Notes under the pieces: model-generated
Told to the model about the DNA's origin: nothing
The model's database searches: none
Seen by the model: the letters and a program-made list of their open reading frames with translations, nothing else
Position numbers and translations under genes: made by a program
Part shown: positions 1-6,722 of the stretch, piece by piece
Numbering within the stretch: position 1 is the first letter of the stretch
Layout: each line of letters opens with the position of its first letter
Source: Bacillota bacterium
GTDB taxonomy: Bacteria > Bacillota > Sulfobacillia > JAJZYS01 > JAJYTV01
Assembly: GCA_021810725.1 (NCBI GenBank)
Contig: JAJZIE010000065.1
Location: forward strand, 1-11,330
Reading direction: 5' to 3'
DNA length: 11,330 bases

Positions 1-954
1 GAGGCAAAGGGGCGCATCGACGCCTACGACCTCTACCTGCGCGACCCGGCCCTGCGGGATGCCCTGCGCCCCGATCTCGTGCTGCGCGTGGGTGCCATGC
101 CCACCTCGAAGTCGCTCGGACAGTGGCTCGGATCCCTGCCCGAGGAGTCCTCGATCCTGCTGCCCGGCGAGGAGCCCTGGCAGGACCCTCTGCTCTCGAC
201 CGGCCTGCTCCTCTCCGGCTCGGCGGATCGGGAAGTCGAGGCACTGCTGGCCGAGATGGGCCCGGCCGCGCCGGACGCCACCTACCTCGAACGTTTCGCA
301 CGGCTGGACAAGGCCGCCCGCCAGTCCGCGGAGCGGTTCCTGGCGCAGCGCGAGCCGTTCGAGCCGACGGCGATCCGCACGCTCACGGACCTGCTCGGTG
401 CGGGCGACCAGCTCTTCGTCGGCTCGAGCATGCCGGTCCGCGACCTCGACGGCTTCCTGCCCGCGGGCGGCGGCCAGCGCATCCTCGGCATGCGTGGCGC
501 GAGCGGCATCGACGGGGTGGTGTCGGCCGCGATCGGCGCGGCGCGCCTCCACGCGGGACGCACGGCGCTCGCGATCGGAGACCTCTCGTTCCTGCACGAC
601 TTCACGGGGCTCCTGGCTGCGCCCCGTACCGGGGCGAGCCTCACGGTGCTGCTGCTGCACAACGACGGCGGAGGCATCTTCTCCTATCTGCCCCAGCACG
701 GCACGCAGAACTTCGAGGAATTCTTCGGCACACCGCACGGCGTGGAGTTCGCAGCCGGCGTCGCCATGCTGGGCGGGCGCCACCGCCAGGCGGCGTCGCG
801 GGACGCCCTGCGCCAGGAACTCGACGCAGCGCTCGCGTCCGCAGGGCTCGATGTCGTCGAGTTCCGCGCGGACCGCGAGACCAGCCGCTCGCTCCACGAG
901 GAGGTGTTCGCCGCCGCGCAGACGGCTGCGTGGGCGGCCTTCCACGATGCCTGA
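1..954 (+). CDS. menD: MenD, 2-succinyl-5-enolpyruvyl-6-hydroxy-3-cyclohexene-1-carboxylate synthase (3' part)
   Basis: Thiamine diphosphate enzyme that adds the succinyl semialdehyde unit from 2-oxoglutarate to isochorismate, the first committed step of menaquinone synthesis. The reading frame is open from base 1, so the N-terminus (roughly 240 residues, judging from the usual 550-590) lies outside the window; 317 codons remain. Seen: the central-domain motif MPTSKSLGQWL (from base 97), SSMPVRDLD with the Ser and Arg that match E. coli Ser391 and Arg395, RGASGIDG (from base 493) matching Arg413 and Ile418, and the cofactor region GDLSFLHD (from base 577) followed 28 codons on by HNDGGGIFSYLP. 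One oddity: the Asn that usually precedes RGASGIDG is Met (base 490). The stop overlaps the menH start by 8 bases, so the two are probably co-translated. The identity is secure from the motifs and the neighbours. Confidence 0.95.
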   Translation, partial: EAKGRIDAYDLYLRDPALRDALRPDLVLRVGAMPTSKSLGQWLGSLPEESSILLPGEEPWQDPLLSTGLLLSGSADREVEALLAEMGPAAPDATYLERFARLDKAARQSAERFLAQREPFEPTAIRTLTDLLGAGDQLFVGSSMPVRDLDGFLPAGGGQRILGMRGASGIDGVVSAAIGAARLHAGRTALAIGDLSFLHDFTGLLAAPRTGASLTVLLLHNDGGGIFSYLPQHGTQNFEEFFGTPHGVEFAAGVAMLGGRHRQAASRDALRQELDAALASAGLDVVEFRADRETSRSLHEEVFAAAQTAAWAAFHDA

Positions 955-1759
955 CGTCTTGCGCGCCGGCGCCGCGGTGCACTATGAGGTGCAGGGCGGC
1001 GGCAGGCCGCTCGTCGCCCTGCACGGCTTCACAGGCAGCGGGCGCGACTTCCTCCCCCTGGCCTCGGCGCTGCGCCGGCAGGCCATGACCGTCACCCCGG
1101 ATCTCATGGGCCACGGGGCGTCGGACGCGCCCGCAGAGCCTGGGCGCTACAGCCTCGAGCAGTCGGCCAGGGACGTGCTCGCCGTCGCCGACGATCTCGG
1201 CCTCGAGAGCTTCGATCTCCTGGGCTACTCGATGGGCGGGCGGGTTGCCTTGCGCACCGTCCTTTTGGCACCGGGGCGGATCCGCCGCCTGGTGCTCGAG
1301 AGCACGTCGCCTGGGATCGAGGATCCCCTGGAGCGCGAGCGGCGGCGGGAAAGCGATCTCGCCCTCGCCGAGTCGATCGAGCGCGACGGCCTCGAGCTGT
1401 TCGTCGATCGCTGGCTCGGGCAGGATCTCTTCCGCACGCTGCGCCTGTTGCCGCCCAGGCGGTTCGAGGCCCTGCGCCTGGCCAAGCTCGGCCAGAGGCC
1501 CGGAGGCCTCGCCGGCAGCCTGCGCGGCGCGGGCGCCGGTGTCGACGAGGATGTGTGGCCAAGGCTGCCCGAGATCCGCCAGCGGGCCCTGCTGATCGGC
1601 GGGATGGAGGACAGGAAGTACGACGCCATCCTCTCGCGGATGGCCGAGCACTTGCCCGACGCCCGCTTCATCCGGGTGCCGCGGGTCGGCCACACGGTGC
1701 ACCTCGAGCGGCCGAGGCTGTTCGCGGATCGCGTCGCCGAGTTCCTCCGCCAGACCTGA
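947..1759 (+). CDS. menH: MenH, SHCHC synthase (alpha/beta hydrolase)
   Basis: 270-residue alpha/beta-hydrolase-fold enzyme, assigned as MenH, which eliminates pyruvate from SEPHCHC (the MenD product) to give SHCHC. Seen: the oxyanion-hole motif LHGFTGSGRDF (residues 25-35), DLMGHGASD (52-60), nucleophile elbow GYSMGGR with Ser95, acid Asp222 in GGMEDRKY and catalytic His249 in VGHTVHLERP. The length fits the family (about 250-270). The frame is open well upstream, but ATG at 947 is chosen because it makes an 8-base overlap with menD and starts just before the first beta strand. No strong Shine-Dalgarno sequence precedes it, which suggests coupling to menD translation. Many alpha/beta hydrolases share these motifs, so the specific role rests mainly on the position between menD and menB and on the MenH-like GHGxSD and GHxxHLE motifs. 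Confidence 0.9.
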   Translation: MPDVLRAGAAVHYEVQGGGRPLVALHGFTGSGRDFLPLASALRRQAMTVTPDLMGHGASDAPAEPGRYSLEQSARDVLAVADDLGLESFDLLGYSMGGRVALRTVLLAPGRIRRLVLESTSPGIEDPLERERRRESDLALAESIERDGLELFVDRWLGQDLFRTLRLLPPRRFEALRLAKLGQRPGGLAGSLRGAGAGVDEDVWPRLPEIRQRALLIGGMEDRKYDAILSRMAEHLPDARFIRVPRVGHTVHLERPRLFADRVAEFLRQT

Positions 1760-1782
1760 GGCGGAGTCGCGAAAGTCCCCGT

Positions 1783-1803
1783 CCGCCGCGGTCACCGCGG
1801 CGG
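1783..1803. other. Perfect GC hairpin in the menH-menB gap
   Basis: Inverted repeat with 9-base arms (CCGCCGCGG at 1783-1791 and CCGCGGCGG at 1795-1803) around a TCA loop, starting 23 bases after the menH stop. The T and A of the loop could also pair in DNA, which makes a 10-base palindrome with a single central base. No run of T follows (the next bases are GACAGAAG), so it does not look like a standard intrinsic terminator. It could attenuate transcription, stabilise an mRNA end, or be an operator. An AAAGGAG sequence at 1812-1818 and AGGAGG at 1828-1833 lie downstream, but no ATG or GTG sits at the right distance from either. Confidence 0.55.
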
Positions 1804-1869
1804 GACAGAAGAAAGGAGTTGGCCGCCAGGAGGAGGGGCCCGCATCGCGGCCTCCAGCGGCAGGCGCTT

Positions 1870-2682
1870 ATGGAGTGGGAGCAGCTGGGAACCTACGAGG
1901 ACATCATCTTCGAGCGTGCCGAGGGCATCGCGCGCATCACGATCAACCGGCCGGAGGTGCGCAACGCCTTTCGGCCCAAGACGCTGTTCGAGCTCGAGGA
2001 CGCCTTCCGCCGCGCCCGCGAGGACCAGTCTGTCGGGGTGGTCCTGCTCACCGGCAAGGGCGACCTCGCCTTCTGCTCGGGCGGTGACCAGCGCATCCGC
2101 GGCAAGGCCGGCTACGTGGGCGACGACGGTGTGCCGCGTCTGAACGTGCTGGACCTGCAGCGCCAGATCCGCACCCTGCCGAAGCCCGTCATCGCCGTCG
2201 TGGCCGGCTACGCGATCGGCGGCGGCCACGTCCTCCACCTCGTCTGCGACCTGACGATCGCCGCCGACAACGCGGTGTTCGGCCAGACCGGCCCGAAGGT
2301 CGGCAGCTTCGACGCCGGCTACGGCGCGACGCTCCTGGCCCGCATCGTCGGGCACAAGAAGGCGCGCGAGATCTGGTATCTCTGCCGCCAGTACTCGGCG
2401 CAGGAAGCCCTCGAGATGGGCCTCGTGAACACGGTGGTGCCGCTCGCGGAACTCGAGGCCGAGTCGATCCGCTGGGCCAAGGAGATCCTCGAGAAGAGCC
2501 CGCTCGCGCTGCGCTTCCTCAAGGCGGCGTTCAACGCCGACACGGACGGCCTCGCCGGCCTGCAGCAGCTCGCGGGCGACGCCACGATGCTCTACTACAT
2601 GACCGAGGAAGGTCAGGAAGGCAAGGAAGCGTTCCTGCAGAAGCGCAAGCCGGACTTCGGCCGGTTCCCCCGCCTGCCCTGA
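1870..2682 (+). CDS. menB: MenB, 1,4-dihydroxy-2-naphthoyl-CoA synthase
   Basis: Crotonase-fold enzyme of 270 residues that closes the second ring: o-succinylbenzoyl-CoA to 1,4-dihydroxy-2-naphthoyl-CoA. Seen: SGGDQ (residues 70-74), the oxyanion-hole region IGGGH (116-120), and QTGPKVGSFD (139-148) with Gly141 and Asp148, equivalent to E. coli Gly156 (bicarbonate site) and catalytic Asp163. YMTEEGQEG and a C-terminal PDFGRF are near-identical to known MenB; Tyr243 matches E. coli Tyr258. Gly at 141 points to the bicarbonate-dependent type rather than the type with an Asp side chain there. The frame is open upstream of 1870, but this ATG gives the family length and the expected N-terminus (EDIIFERAEGIARITINRP). 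The Shine-Dalgarno before it is weak. The gene starts 110 bases after menH, beyond a hairpin, and ends 1 base before menE. Confidence 0.96.
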   Translation: MEWEQLGTYEDIIFERAEGIARITINRPEVRNAFRPKTLFELEDAFRRAREDQSVGVVLLTGKGDLAFCSGGDQRIRGKAGYVGDDGVPRLNVLDLQRQIRTLPKPVIAVVAGYAIGGGHVLHLVCDLTIAADNAVFGQTGPKVGSFDAGYGATLLARIVGHKKAREIWYLCRQYSAQEALEMGLVNTVVPLAELEAESIRWAKEILEKSPLALRFLKAAFNADTDGLAGLQQLAGDATMLYYMTEEGQEGKEAFLQKRKPDFGRFPRLP

Positions 2683-2683
2683 G

Positions 2684-4183
2684 ATGGCGCAGGCACTCGA
2701 AGAGTCCTCGATCCTGCCCGACTTTCTGCATCGGCGCGCGGAGCGGTCGCCTGAGGCCCTCGCTCTGCGCGCCGAGGGGCGGAACGTCACCTACCGGCAG
2801 CTGGACGAACTTGCGGCCAAGGCGGCCGGCGGCCTCAGGGCCGCCGGGATCGGGCCCGGCGACCGGGTGGCCGCGCTCATGCCCGGCGGCCTCGATTTTG
2901 CCGTGCTTCTCCACGCGGCCTTGCGCCTCGGCGCCGCCCTGGTTCCGCTCAACACGCGCCTGACGCCGACGGAACTGCGCACGCAACTCCGTGACGCGAG
3001 GTCGAGGCTCCTCGTCGTGGGGGCGCCGCAGAGCGAGACGGGGCAAGGCCTCGCGCGGGAGCTCGATCTCGCCCATTGGCTGCTGCCCCAGGCGCGGGAC
3101 GGGCGGCATCCGTTTTACGCCACGGCGCCGGCGCAGCCGACCCCGGTCCTTGCCGACGCGGTGGCCGCCATCGTCTACACCTCCGGCACGACCGGCCCCG
3201 CCAAAGGCGCGATGCTGACCAGGCGCAACTTCTTCTACGCCGCTGTGACCTCGGCGATGGGGCTCGGAGCGTTGCCCGAAGACCGCTGGCTCCTCTGCAT
3301 GCCGCTCTTCCATGTCGGCGGCCTCTCGATCCTCCTGCGCTCCGCCCTCTTCGGCGGCGCGGTGCTGGCGCAGGACGGCTTCGACGTCGAGGCCGTGCGC
3401 CACGGCCTCCACGAAGAGGGCGCCACCTGCATCTCCCTCGTGCCCGTGATGCTGGAACGCCTGATGCGGGCGGGCGTCTCGCCGCCGAAAAGTTTGCGCT
3501 TCCTGCTGCTGGGCGGTGCCGCGGCGCCCAAGGACCTGCTCGAGCGCGCCCTGGCCGCGGGCTGGCCTCTGGCGTCCACCTACGGCCTCACGGAGACCGC
3601 GTCCCAGACCGCTACCCTGTCGCCGGCGGAGGCCAAGGACCACGTCGGCTCGGCCGGTCGGCCGCTCTTCCTGACGGAGATCCGCATCGAGGGGCAGGGC
3701 CGCACTCTGCCGGCGGGCGAACCGGGCGAGATTCTCGTGCGGGGCCCGACGGTCATCCCGGGCTATCTCGACCGGCCGGACGAGACCAGCGAGAAGTTCA
3801 AGGACGGCTTCCTGCGCACCGGCGACATCGGCTACCTGGACCCCGAGGGCTACCTCTACGTGCTCGACCGGCGCAAGGACCTGATCGTGTCGGGCGGCGA
3901 GAACATCTACCCGGCGGAGGTGGAGGCGGCGCTGCGCCGCCACCCGGGGGTCCAGGACGCCGCGGTCTATGCGGTTCCCGACCAGGTCTGGGGACAGGTG
4001 CCGGCGGCCGCTGTCGTGGCGGCGGGCACCCCGCCATCGCCCGTGGATCTCGAGGCCTTCCTGCGCCAGGAACTCGCCGGCTACAAGATCCCGCGGGAGA
4101 TCCGCTTCGTGTCCGAACTGCCGCGCAACGCCGGCGGCAAGCTCGTGCGCGCCGCCCTCAGGCCGGAGGTGCCACCCGAATGA
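2684..4183 (+). CDS. menE: MenE, o-succinylbenzoate-CoA ligase (ANL superfamily)
   Basis: 499-residue acyl-adenylating enzyme, assigned as MenE, which activates o-succinylbenzoate with ATP and CoA to supply MenB. Seen, in order: phosphate-binding loop YTSGTTGPAKG (165-175), PLFHVGG (about 209-215), YGLTET (300-305), RTGD (378-381), the hinge motif DRRKDLIVSGGENIYP (395-410) and PRNAGGK with the adenylation Lys486 near the C-terminus. These show a complete ANL enzyme with both the large N-terminal and small C-terminal domains. Members of this superfamily use many acids. The assignment to o-succinylbenzoate rests on the location between menB and menA and on the size, which fits MenE (about 450-500). 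The start follows the menB stop by 1 base with no clear Shine-Dalgarno, so translation probably relies on re-initiation. The end overlaps menA as ATGA. Confidence 0.93.
   Translation: MAQALEESSILPDFLHRRAERSPEALALRAEGRNVTYRQLDELAAKAAGGLRAAGIGPGDRVAALMPGGLDFAVLLHAALRLGAALVPLNTRLTPTELRTQLRDARSRLLVVGAPQSETGQGLARELDLAHWLLPQARDGRHPFYATAPAQPTPVLADAVAAIVYTSGTTGPAKGAMLTRRNFFYAAVTSAMGLGALPEDRWLLCMPLFHVGGLSILLRSALFGGAVLAQDGFDVEAVRHGLHEEGATCISLVPVMLERLMRAGVSPPKSLRFLLLGGAAAPKDLLERALAAGWPLASTYGLTETASQTATLSPAEAKDHVGSAGRPLFLTEIRIEGQGRTLPAGEPGEILVRGPTVIPGYLDRPDETSEKFKDGFLRTGDIGYLDPEGYLYVLDRRKDLIVSGGENIYPAEVEAALRRHPGVQDAAVYAVPDQVWGQVPAAAVVAAGTPPSPVDLEAFLRQELAGYKIPREIRFVSELPRNAGGKLVRAALRPEVPPE
4165..4170 (+). 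promoter_or_regulatory. Ribosome binding site of menA
   Basis: GGAGGT lies 9 bases before the ATG at 4180, inside the end of menE. It supports the ATG that overlaps the menE stop (ATGA) over in-frame codons further upstream. Confidence 0.75.
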
Positions 4184-5046
4184 CAGTTGGACAGCTCTGG
4201 CGCCTGACGCGCCCCCATACCCTGAGCGCCGCGGTGGTGCCCGTCCTGGTCGGGACGGCCGCCGGAGCTCTCTCAGGCCGCGTGGATGCGCTTCTGGCGC
4301 TGGACATGCTCGTGATCTCGCTCTTGCTGCAGATCGCCACCAACATGGCCAACGAGTATTTCGACTACCGCCGCGGCGTCGACCACACGGGACTCACAGG
4401 CATCGCCGGGGTGATCGTGCAGGGCGAGACCTCGCCGAAGGCCGTGCTCACGGCGGCGGTCGCCACCTTCGCCCTGGCCTTCGTGCTTGGCTGCCTGCTC
4501 GCCTTGGCGCGCGGGCCTCTCCTCGTTCTCCTGGGACTGCTCAGCATCCTCGTCGCGCTGCTCTACAGCGCCGGGCCGCGGCCGATCGCCGCGACGCCCT
4601 ACGGCGAGTTGACTGTCTTCCTGCTCATGGGCGTGCTCGAGACCCTGGTCAGCGAAGTGGCGGCGGTGGGCCACCTCTCGACGGCCGCCGTCGCCGCGTC
4701 GCTTTCCGTCGGCTTCCTCGTCGCCGCGATCTTGACGGCGAACAACCTGCGCGACCGCGAGAGCGACCAGGAACGTGGCCGGCGCACGCTGGCGATCCTG
4801 CTCGGGGAGGCGCGCGGTCTCCGGTTCCTGCGCGCGGAGGCCCTGGCCGCCGTCGTCTGGCCAGCCATCGCCGCCCTTGCCATGCTGCCCTGGCCCGCCG
4901 TCCTGACGCTCCTGCTGCTGCCCCTGGCCCTGCGGGTGGGCAGAACGGGGCCTTTGCGCCGCCTGCTGCCGGAAGTGTCGAGACTGCATCTTCTGAACGG
5001 GCTCCTGCTCTCCCTGGCGCTCGGCGCGTTCGCGCTTTTGCGCTGA
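4180..5046 (+). CDS. menA: MenA, 1,4-dihydroxy-2-naphthoate polyprenyltransferase
   Basis: 288-residue integral membrane prenyltransferase (UbiA superfamily) that attaches the isoprenoid tail to 1,4-dihydroxy-2-naphthoate, giving demethylmenaquinone. Seen: the N-terminal RPHTLSAAVVPVLVG typical of MenA (11-25), first Asp-rich motif NEYFDYRRGVD (58-68), second motif NNLRDRESD (188-196) followed by ERGRRTLA; these bind the magnesium and diphosphate of the prenyl donor. Long hydrophobic stretches run through the rest of the protein, consistent with about eight or nine membrane helices, and the length is normal for MenA (about 290-310). The conserved motifs and the men neighbours make MenA much more likely than UbiA or a chlorophyll synthase. 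It is the last gene of the plus-strand operon, and the next gene is convergent, 24 bases on. Confidence 0.95.
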   Translation: MTVGQLWRLTRPHTLSAAVVPVLVGTAAGALSGRVDALLALDMLVISLLLQIATNMANEYFDYRRGVDHTGLTGIAGVIVQGETSPKAVLTAAVATFALAFVLGCLLALARGPLLVLLGLLSILVALLYSAGPRPIAATPYGELTVFLLMGVLETLVSEVAAVGHLSTAAVAASLSVGFLVAAILTANNLRDRESDQERGRRTLAILLGEARGLRFLRAEALAAVVWPAIAALAMLPWPAVLTLLLLPLALRVGRTGPLRRLLPEVSRLHLLNGLLLSLALGAFALLR

Positions 5047-5054
5047 AGTCGGCC

Positions 5055-5071
5055 GCCGGCGGTCCGCCGGC
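5055..5071. terminator. Candidate bidirectional hairpin between menA and the ABC permease
   Basis: GCCGGCGG (5055-5062) and CCGCCGGC (5064-5071) are perfect inverted repeats around a single T; as RNA the likely form is a 6-base GCCGGC stem with a GGTCC loop. It lies in the 24-base gap between two convergent genes and its right arm ends on the first base of the permease stop codon (reverse complement of CTA at 5071-5073). No T-run follows on either strand, so termination is inferred from position, not from a canonical sequence. Confidence 0.4.
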
Positions 5072-5814
5072 TACGCCTGGACGTCGAAGGTCCGCTCCAG
5101 CTTCCAGATCGCCAGAGTCCAGCCGATGAGGCCGATCCCCCCTGCGATGGCCAGGGAAAGCGCCGGGTTCTGGGCCGTGCGCAGCCCATAGGCGAGGCCG
5201 TCGAAGGCCTGGACCACGTGGGTCGCGGGCAGGGCGAGGGCGAGCCAGCGCAGCACCCGCGGCAGCAGGCTCGCCGGGAACATCATGCCGCTCAGCAGCA
5301 CCGAGGGCAGAAACACGATCATGGAGAGCATGGTCGCGAACGCCTGGTCGCGCGCCACGACACCGATCAGCAGTCCCAGGCCGATGCTCGCGAAGAGCAG
5401 TACGGCCACCACCGCGAAGTAGAGCCCGGACGCCAGGGGCAAGGCCGCGTGGAAGGCGAGCGGCGCCAAGGCGTAGATGACCAGGGAGACGCAGAGCAGG
5501 TGGAAGAATGCGCTCACCGCCTGGACGGCGAGCACGGCGCGGCGCGGAATGCCGCTCACGCGCAGGGTGCTCAGCGTGCCCGCCTCGCGCATGCGCACGA
5601 TCGGCGTCGGCACGCCCATGATGGCTCCCATCGTCACGGCGAACACGGTCATGGAGGCGGCCAGGACCGCCCGCAGCGCCGGATCGATCGAAGCGAAGAC
5701 GGCGCCCATGGCAAAGAAGAAGACGAGCGGCACCAGATAGAAGTTGAGGAGCGTGCCCTTCTCGCGCACGTCCAGTCGCAGTTGCAGCCAGAGATGCGTG
5801 CCGAACGCCCTCAT
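5071..5814 (-). CDS. ABC-2 type transporter permease
   Basis: 247-residue membrane subunit of an ABC exporter, partner of the ATPase encoded just upstream. About six hydrophobic segments are visible; the first is near residues 22-42 after a short charged N-terminus (LRLDVREKGTLLNFYLVPL). Features typical of ABC-2 permeases: the cytoplasmic MREAGTLSTLRVSGIPRR segment after the second helix, and LLSGMMFPASLLP followed by LPATHVVQAFDGLAYG before the last helix. The start is set by the ATGA overlap with the ATPase stop and by an AAGGAGG 10 bases upstream; the frame extends further upstream only as antisense-like sequence inside the ATPase gene. Related permeases (DrrB- and YadH-like) export drugs, polysaccharides or lipids. 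A MerR/TipAL-like regulator in the same operon favours drug export, but the substrate is unknown. Confidence 0.9.
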   Translation of the reverse strand: MRAFGTHLWLQLRLDVREKGTLLNFYLVPLVFFFAMGAVFASIDPALRAVLAASMTVFAVTMGAIMGVPTPIVRMREAGTLSTLRVSGIPRRAVLAVQAVSAFFHLLCVSLVIYALAPLAFHAALPLASGLYFAVVAVLLFASIGLGLLIGVVARDQAFATMLSMIVFLPSVLLSGMMFPASLLPRVLRWLALALPATHVVQAFDGLAYGLRTAQNPALSLAIAGGIGLIGWTLAIWKLERTFDVQA

Positions 5815-6722
5815 GCCCGCTCCGCCTCCTTCACGAGTTCGAGGAAGCGCTCCTCCAAGGTCGGGAGTTCCACGCGGAGGTCCTCCACCACGTCGTGCTC
5901 CATCTGGACGACGCGCAGAATGTCGGTCACGGCGGCGGCCGCGTCGGTGCAGGTCCATTCGCGGTAGTCGCCCTTGACGCGCATCAGCCGCGCCAGCCCG
6001 ACGTCCGCCGCCGGCAGGCGGCCAAGGCGCGTACGCAGGCGGATGCGGGTTTCGCTGCTTCCCGCCGCCGAGACCGCGTCGGGCGTGCCGCAGAAGGCGA
6101 TTTTGCCGCCGATCACGATGGCGATCCGGTCACAGAGCTTCTCCGCCTCCGCCATGTCGTGCGTCGCGAGCAGCACCGTCACGCCCGCGGCGCTGAGCGA
6201 GCGCACCTCGGCGTGCAGGCGGGCCCGACTCTCCACGTCGAGGCCGGCGGTGGGCTCGTCGAGGGCGATCACCTCGGGGTCGTGCACGAGAGCCAGCGCG
6301 AGTTCCACCCGGCGCCTCTCGCCGGTGGAGAGCTGCGAAAAGCGCCGCTGCAAGAGGTTCGTCAGGCCGAGGCGGTCATAGAGCTCCGGGCGCTGCGCGA
6401 CGCCGTGCCAGGCACAGACGAGGCCAAGGGCCTCCCTCACCCGCAGACTGCCCGGCAGGGTGCCGGACTGCAGCTGCACACCCAGGCGGCGACGCAACCG
6501 CCCTTCCTCGGCCTGCGGGTCGCAGCCCGCCACCCGCAGGCGTCCGGCGTCGGCCCGGCGCAGCCCTTCGAGGCACTCGAGGATGGTGGTCTTGCCGGCG
6601 CCGTTCGGGCCAAGCAGGCCGAACACCTCGCCCTTCGCCACGTCGAGGTCGACGCCGCGGACCGCGAGGACAGAACCGTAGGACTTGCGCAGCCCTTCGA
6701 CGGCGATTACGGGCTCAGTCAT
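5811..6722 (-). CDS. ABC transporter ATP-binding protein
   Basis: 303-residue nucleotide-binding subunit of an ABC-2 exporter. Seen: Walker A GPNGAGKTT (38-46), Q-loop near residues 83-85, signature LSTGERRR (131-138; Thr replaces the more usual Gly of LSGGE), Walker B VIALDEPTAGLD (151-162) and the switch His188 in ATHD. About 90 residues follow the ATPase core, as in drug-exporter ATPases such as the DrrA/CcmA group. The ATG at 6722 is preferred over one 12 codons upstream because it gives the usual N-terminus (two residues, then PVIAVEGLRKSYG) and overlaps the regulator's stop by 8 bases (ATGACTGA). The Shine-Dalgarno before it is weak, consistent with coupling to the regulator. It is co-transcribed with the permease, with which it must form the exporter. 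The transported compound cannot be read from the sequence. Confidence 0.93.
   Translation of the reverse strand: MTEPVIAVEGLRKSYGSVLAVRGVDLDVAKGEVFGLLGPNGAGKTTILECLEGLRRADAGRLRVAGCDPQAEEGRLRRRLGVQLQSGTLPGSLRVREALGLVCAWHGVAQRPELYDRLGLTNLLQRRFSQLSTGERRRVELALALVHDPEVIALDEPTAGLDVESRARLHAEVRSLSAAGVTVLLATHDMAEAEKLCDRIAIVIGGKIAFCGTPDAVSAAGSSETRIRLRTRLGRLPAADVGLARLMRVKGDYREWTCTDAAAAVTDILRVVQMEHDVVEDLRVELPTLEERFLELVKEAERA
5825..5831 (-). promoter_or_regulatory. Ribosome binding site of the ABC permease
   Basis: AAGGAGG on the minus strand, 10 bases before the permease ATG and inside the 3' end of the ATPase gene. It decides the start at 5814 and suggests coupled synthesis of the two subunits. Confidence 0.75.

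Noticed and set aside
641..1795. Minus-strand open frame (384 codons) opposite menD and menH
   Set aside because: No recognisable domain, overlaps two well-supported genes and has the composition of an antisense shadow.
1555..1869. Upstream extension of the menB frame through the end of menH
   Set aside because: The sequence before 1870 has no similarity to MenB N-termini and partly overlaps menH in another frame; a TTG at 1819 abuts AAAGGAG too closely to be used.
145..2717. A 16-base exact repeat, GAGTCCTCGATCCTGC, in menD (145-160) and menE (2702-2717), both encoding ESSIL
   Set aside because: Single pair, inside coding sequence, in high-GC DNA; most likely chance rather than a regulatory or recombination repeat.
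2531..3943. Long minus-strand open frame (470 codons) opposite menB and menE
   Set aside because: Its translation is low-complexity (Arg, Ala, Gly, Gln, Glu) with no domain, and the opposite strand encodes a complete MenE. It is a shadow of GC-rich codon usage.
3076..4179. Upstream extension of the menA frame through menE
   Set aside because: The extension is Arg/Gly/Pro-rich and lies inside menE in another frame; the MenA family N-terminus and a Shine-Dalgarno place the start at 4180.
5815..5958. N-terminal extension of the permease upstream of 5814
   Set aside because: It lies within the ATPase gene in another frame and is Arg/Gly-rich; the ATGA overlap and AAGGAGG support the 5814 start.
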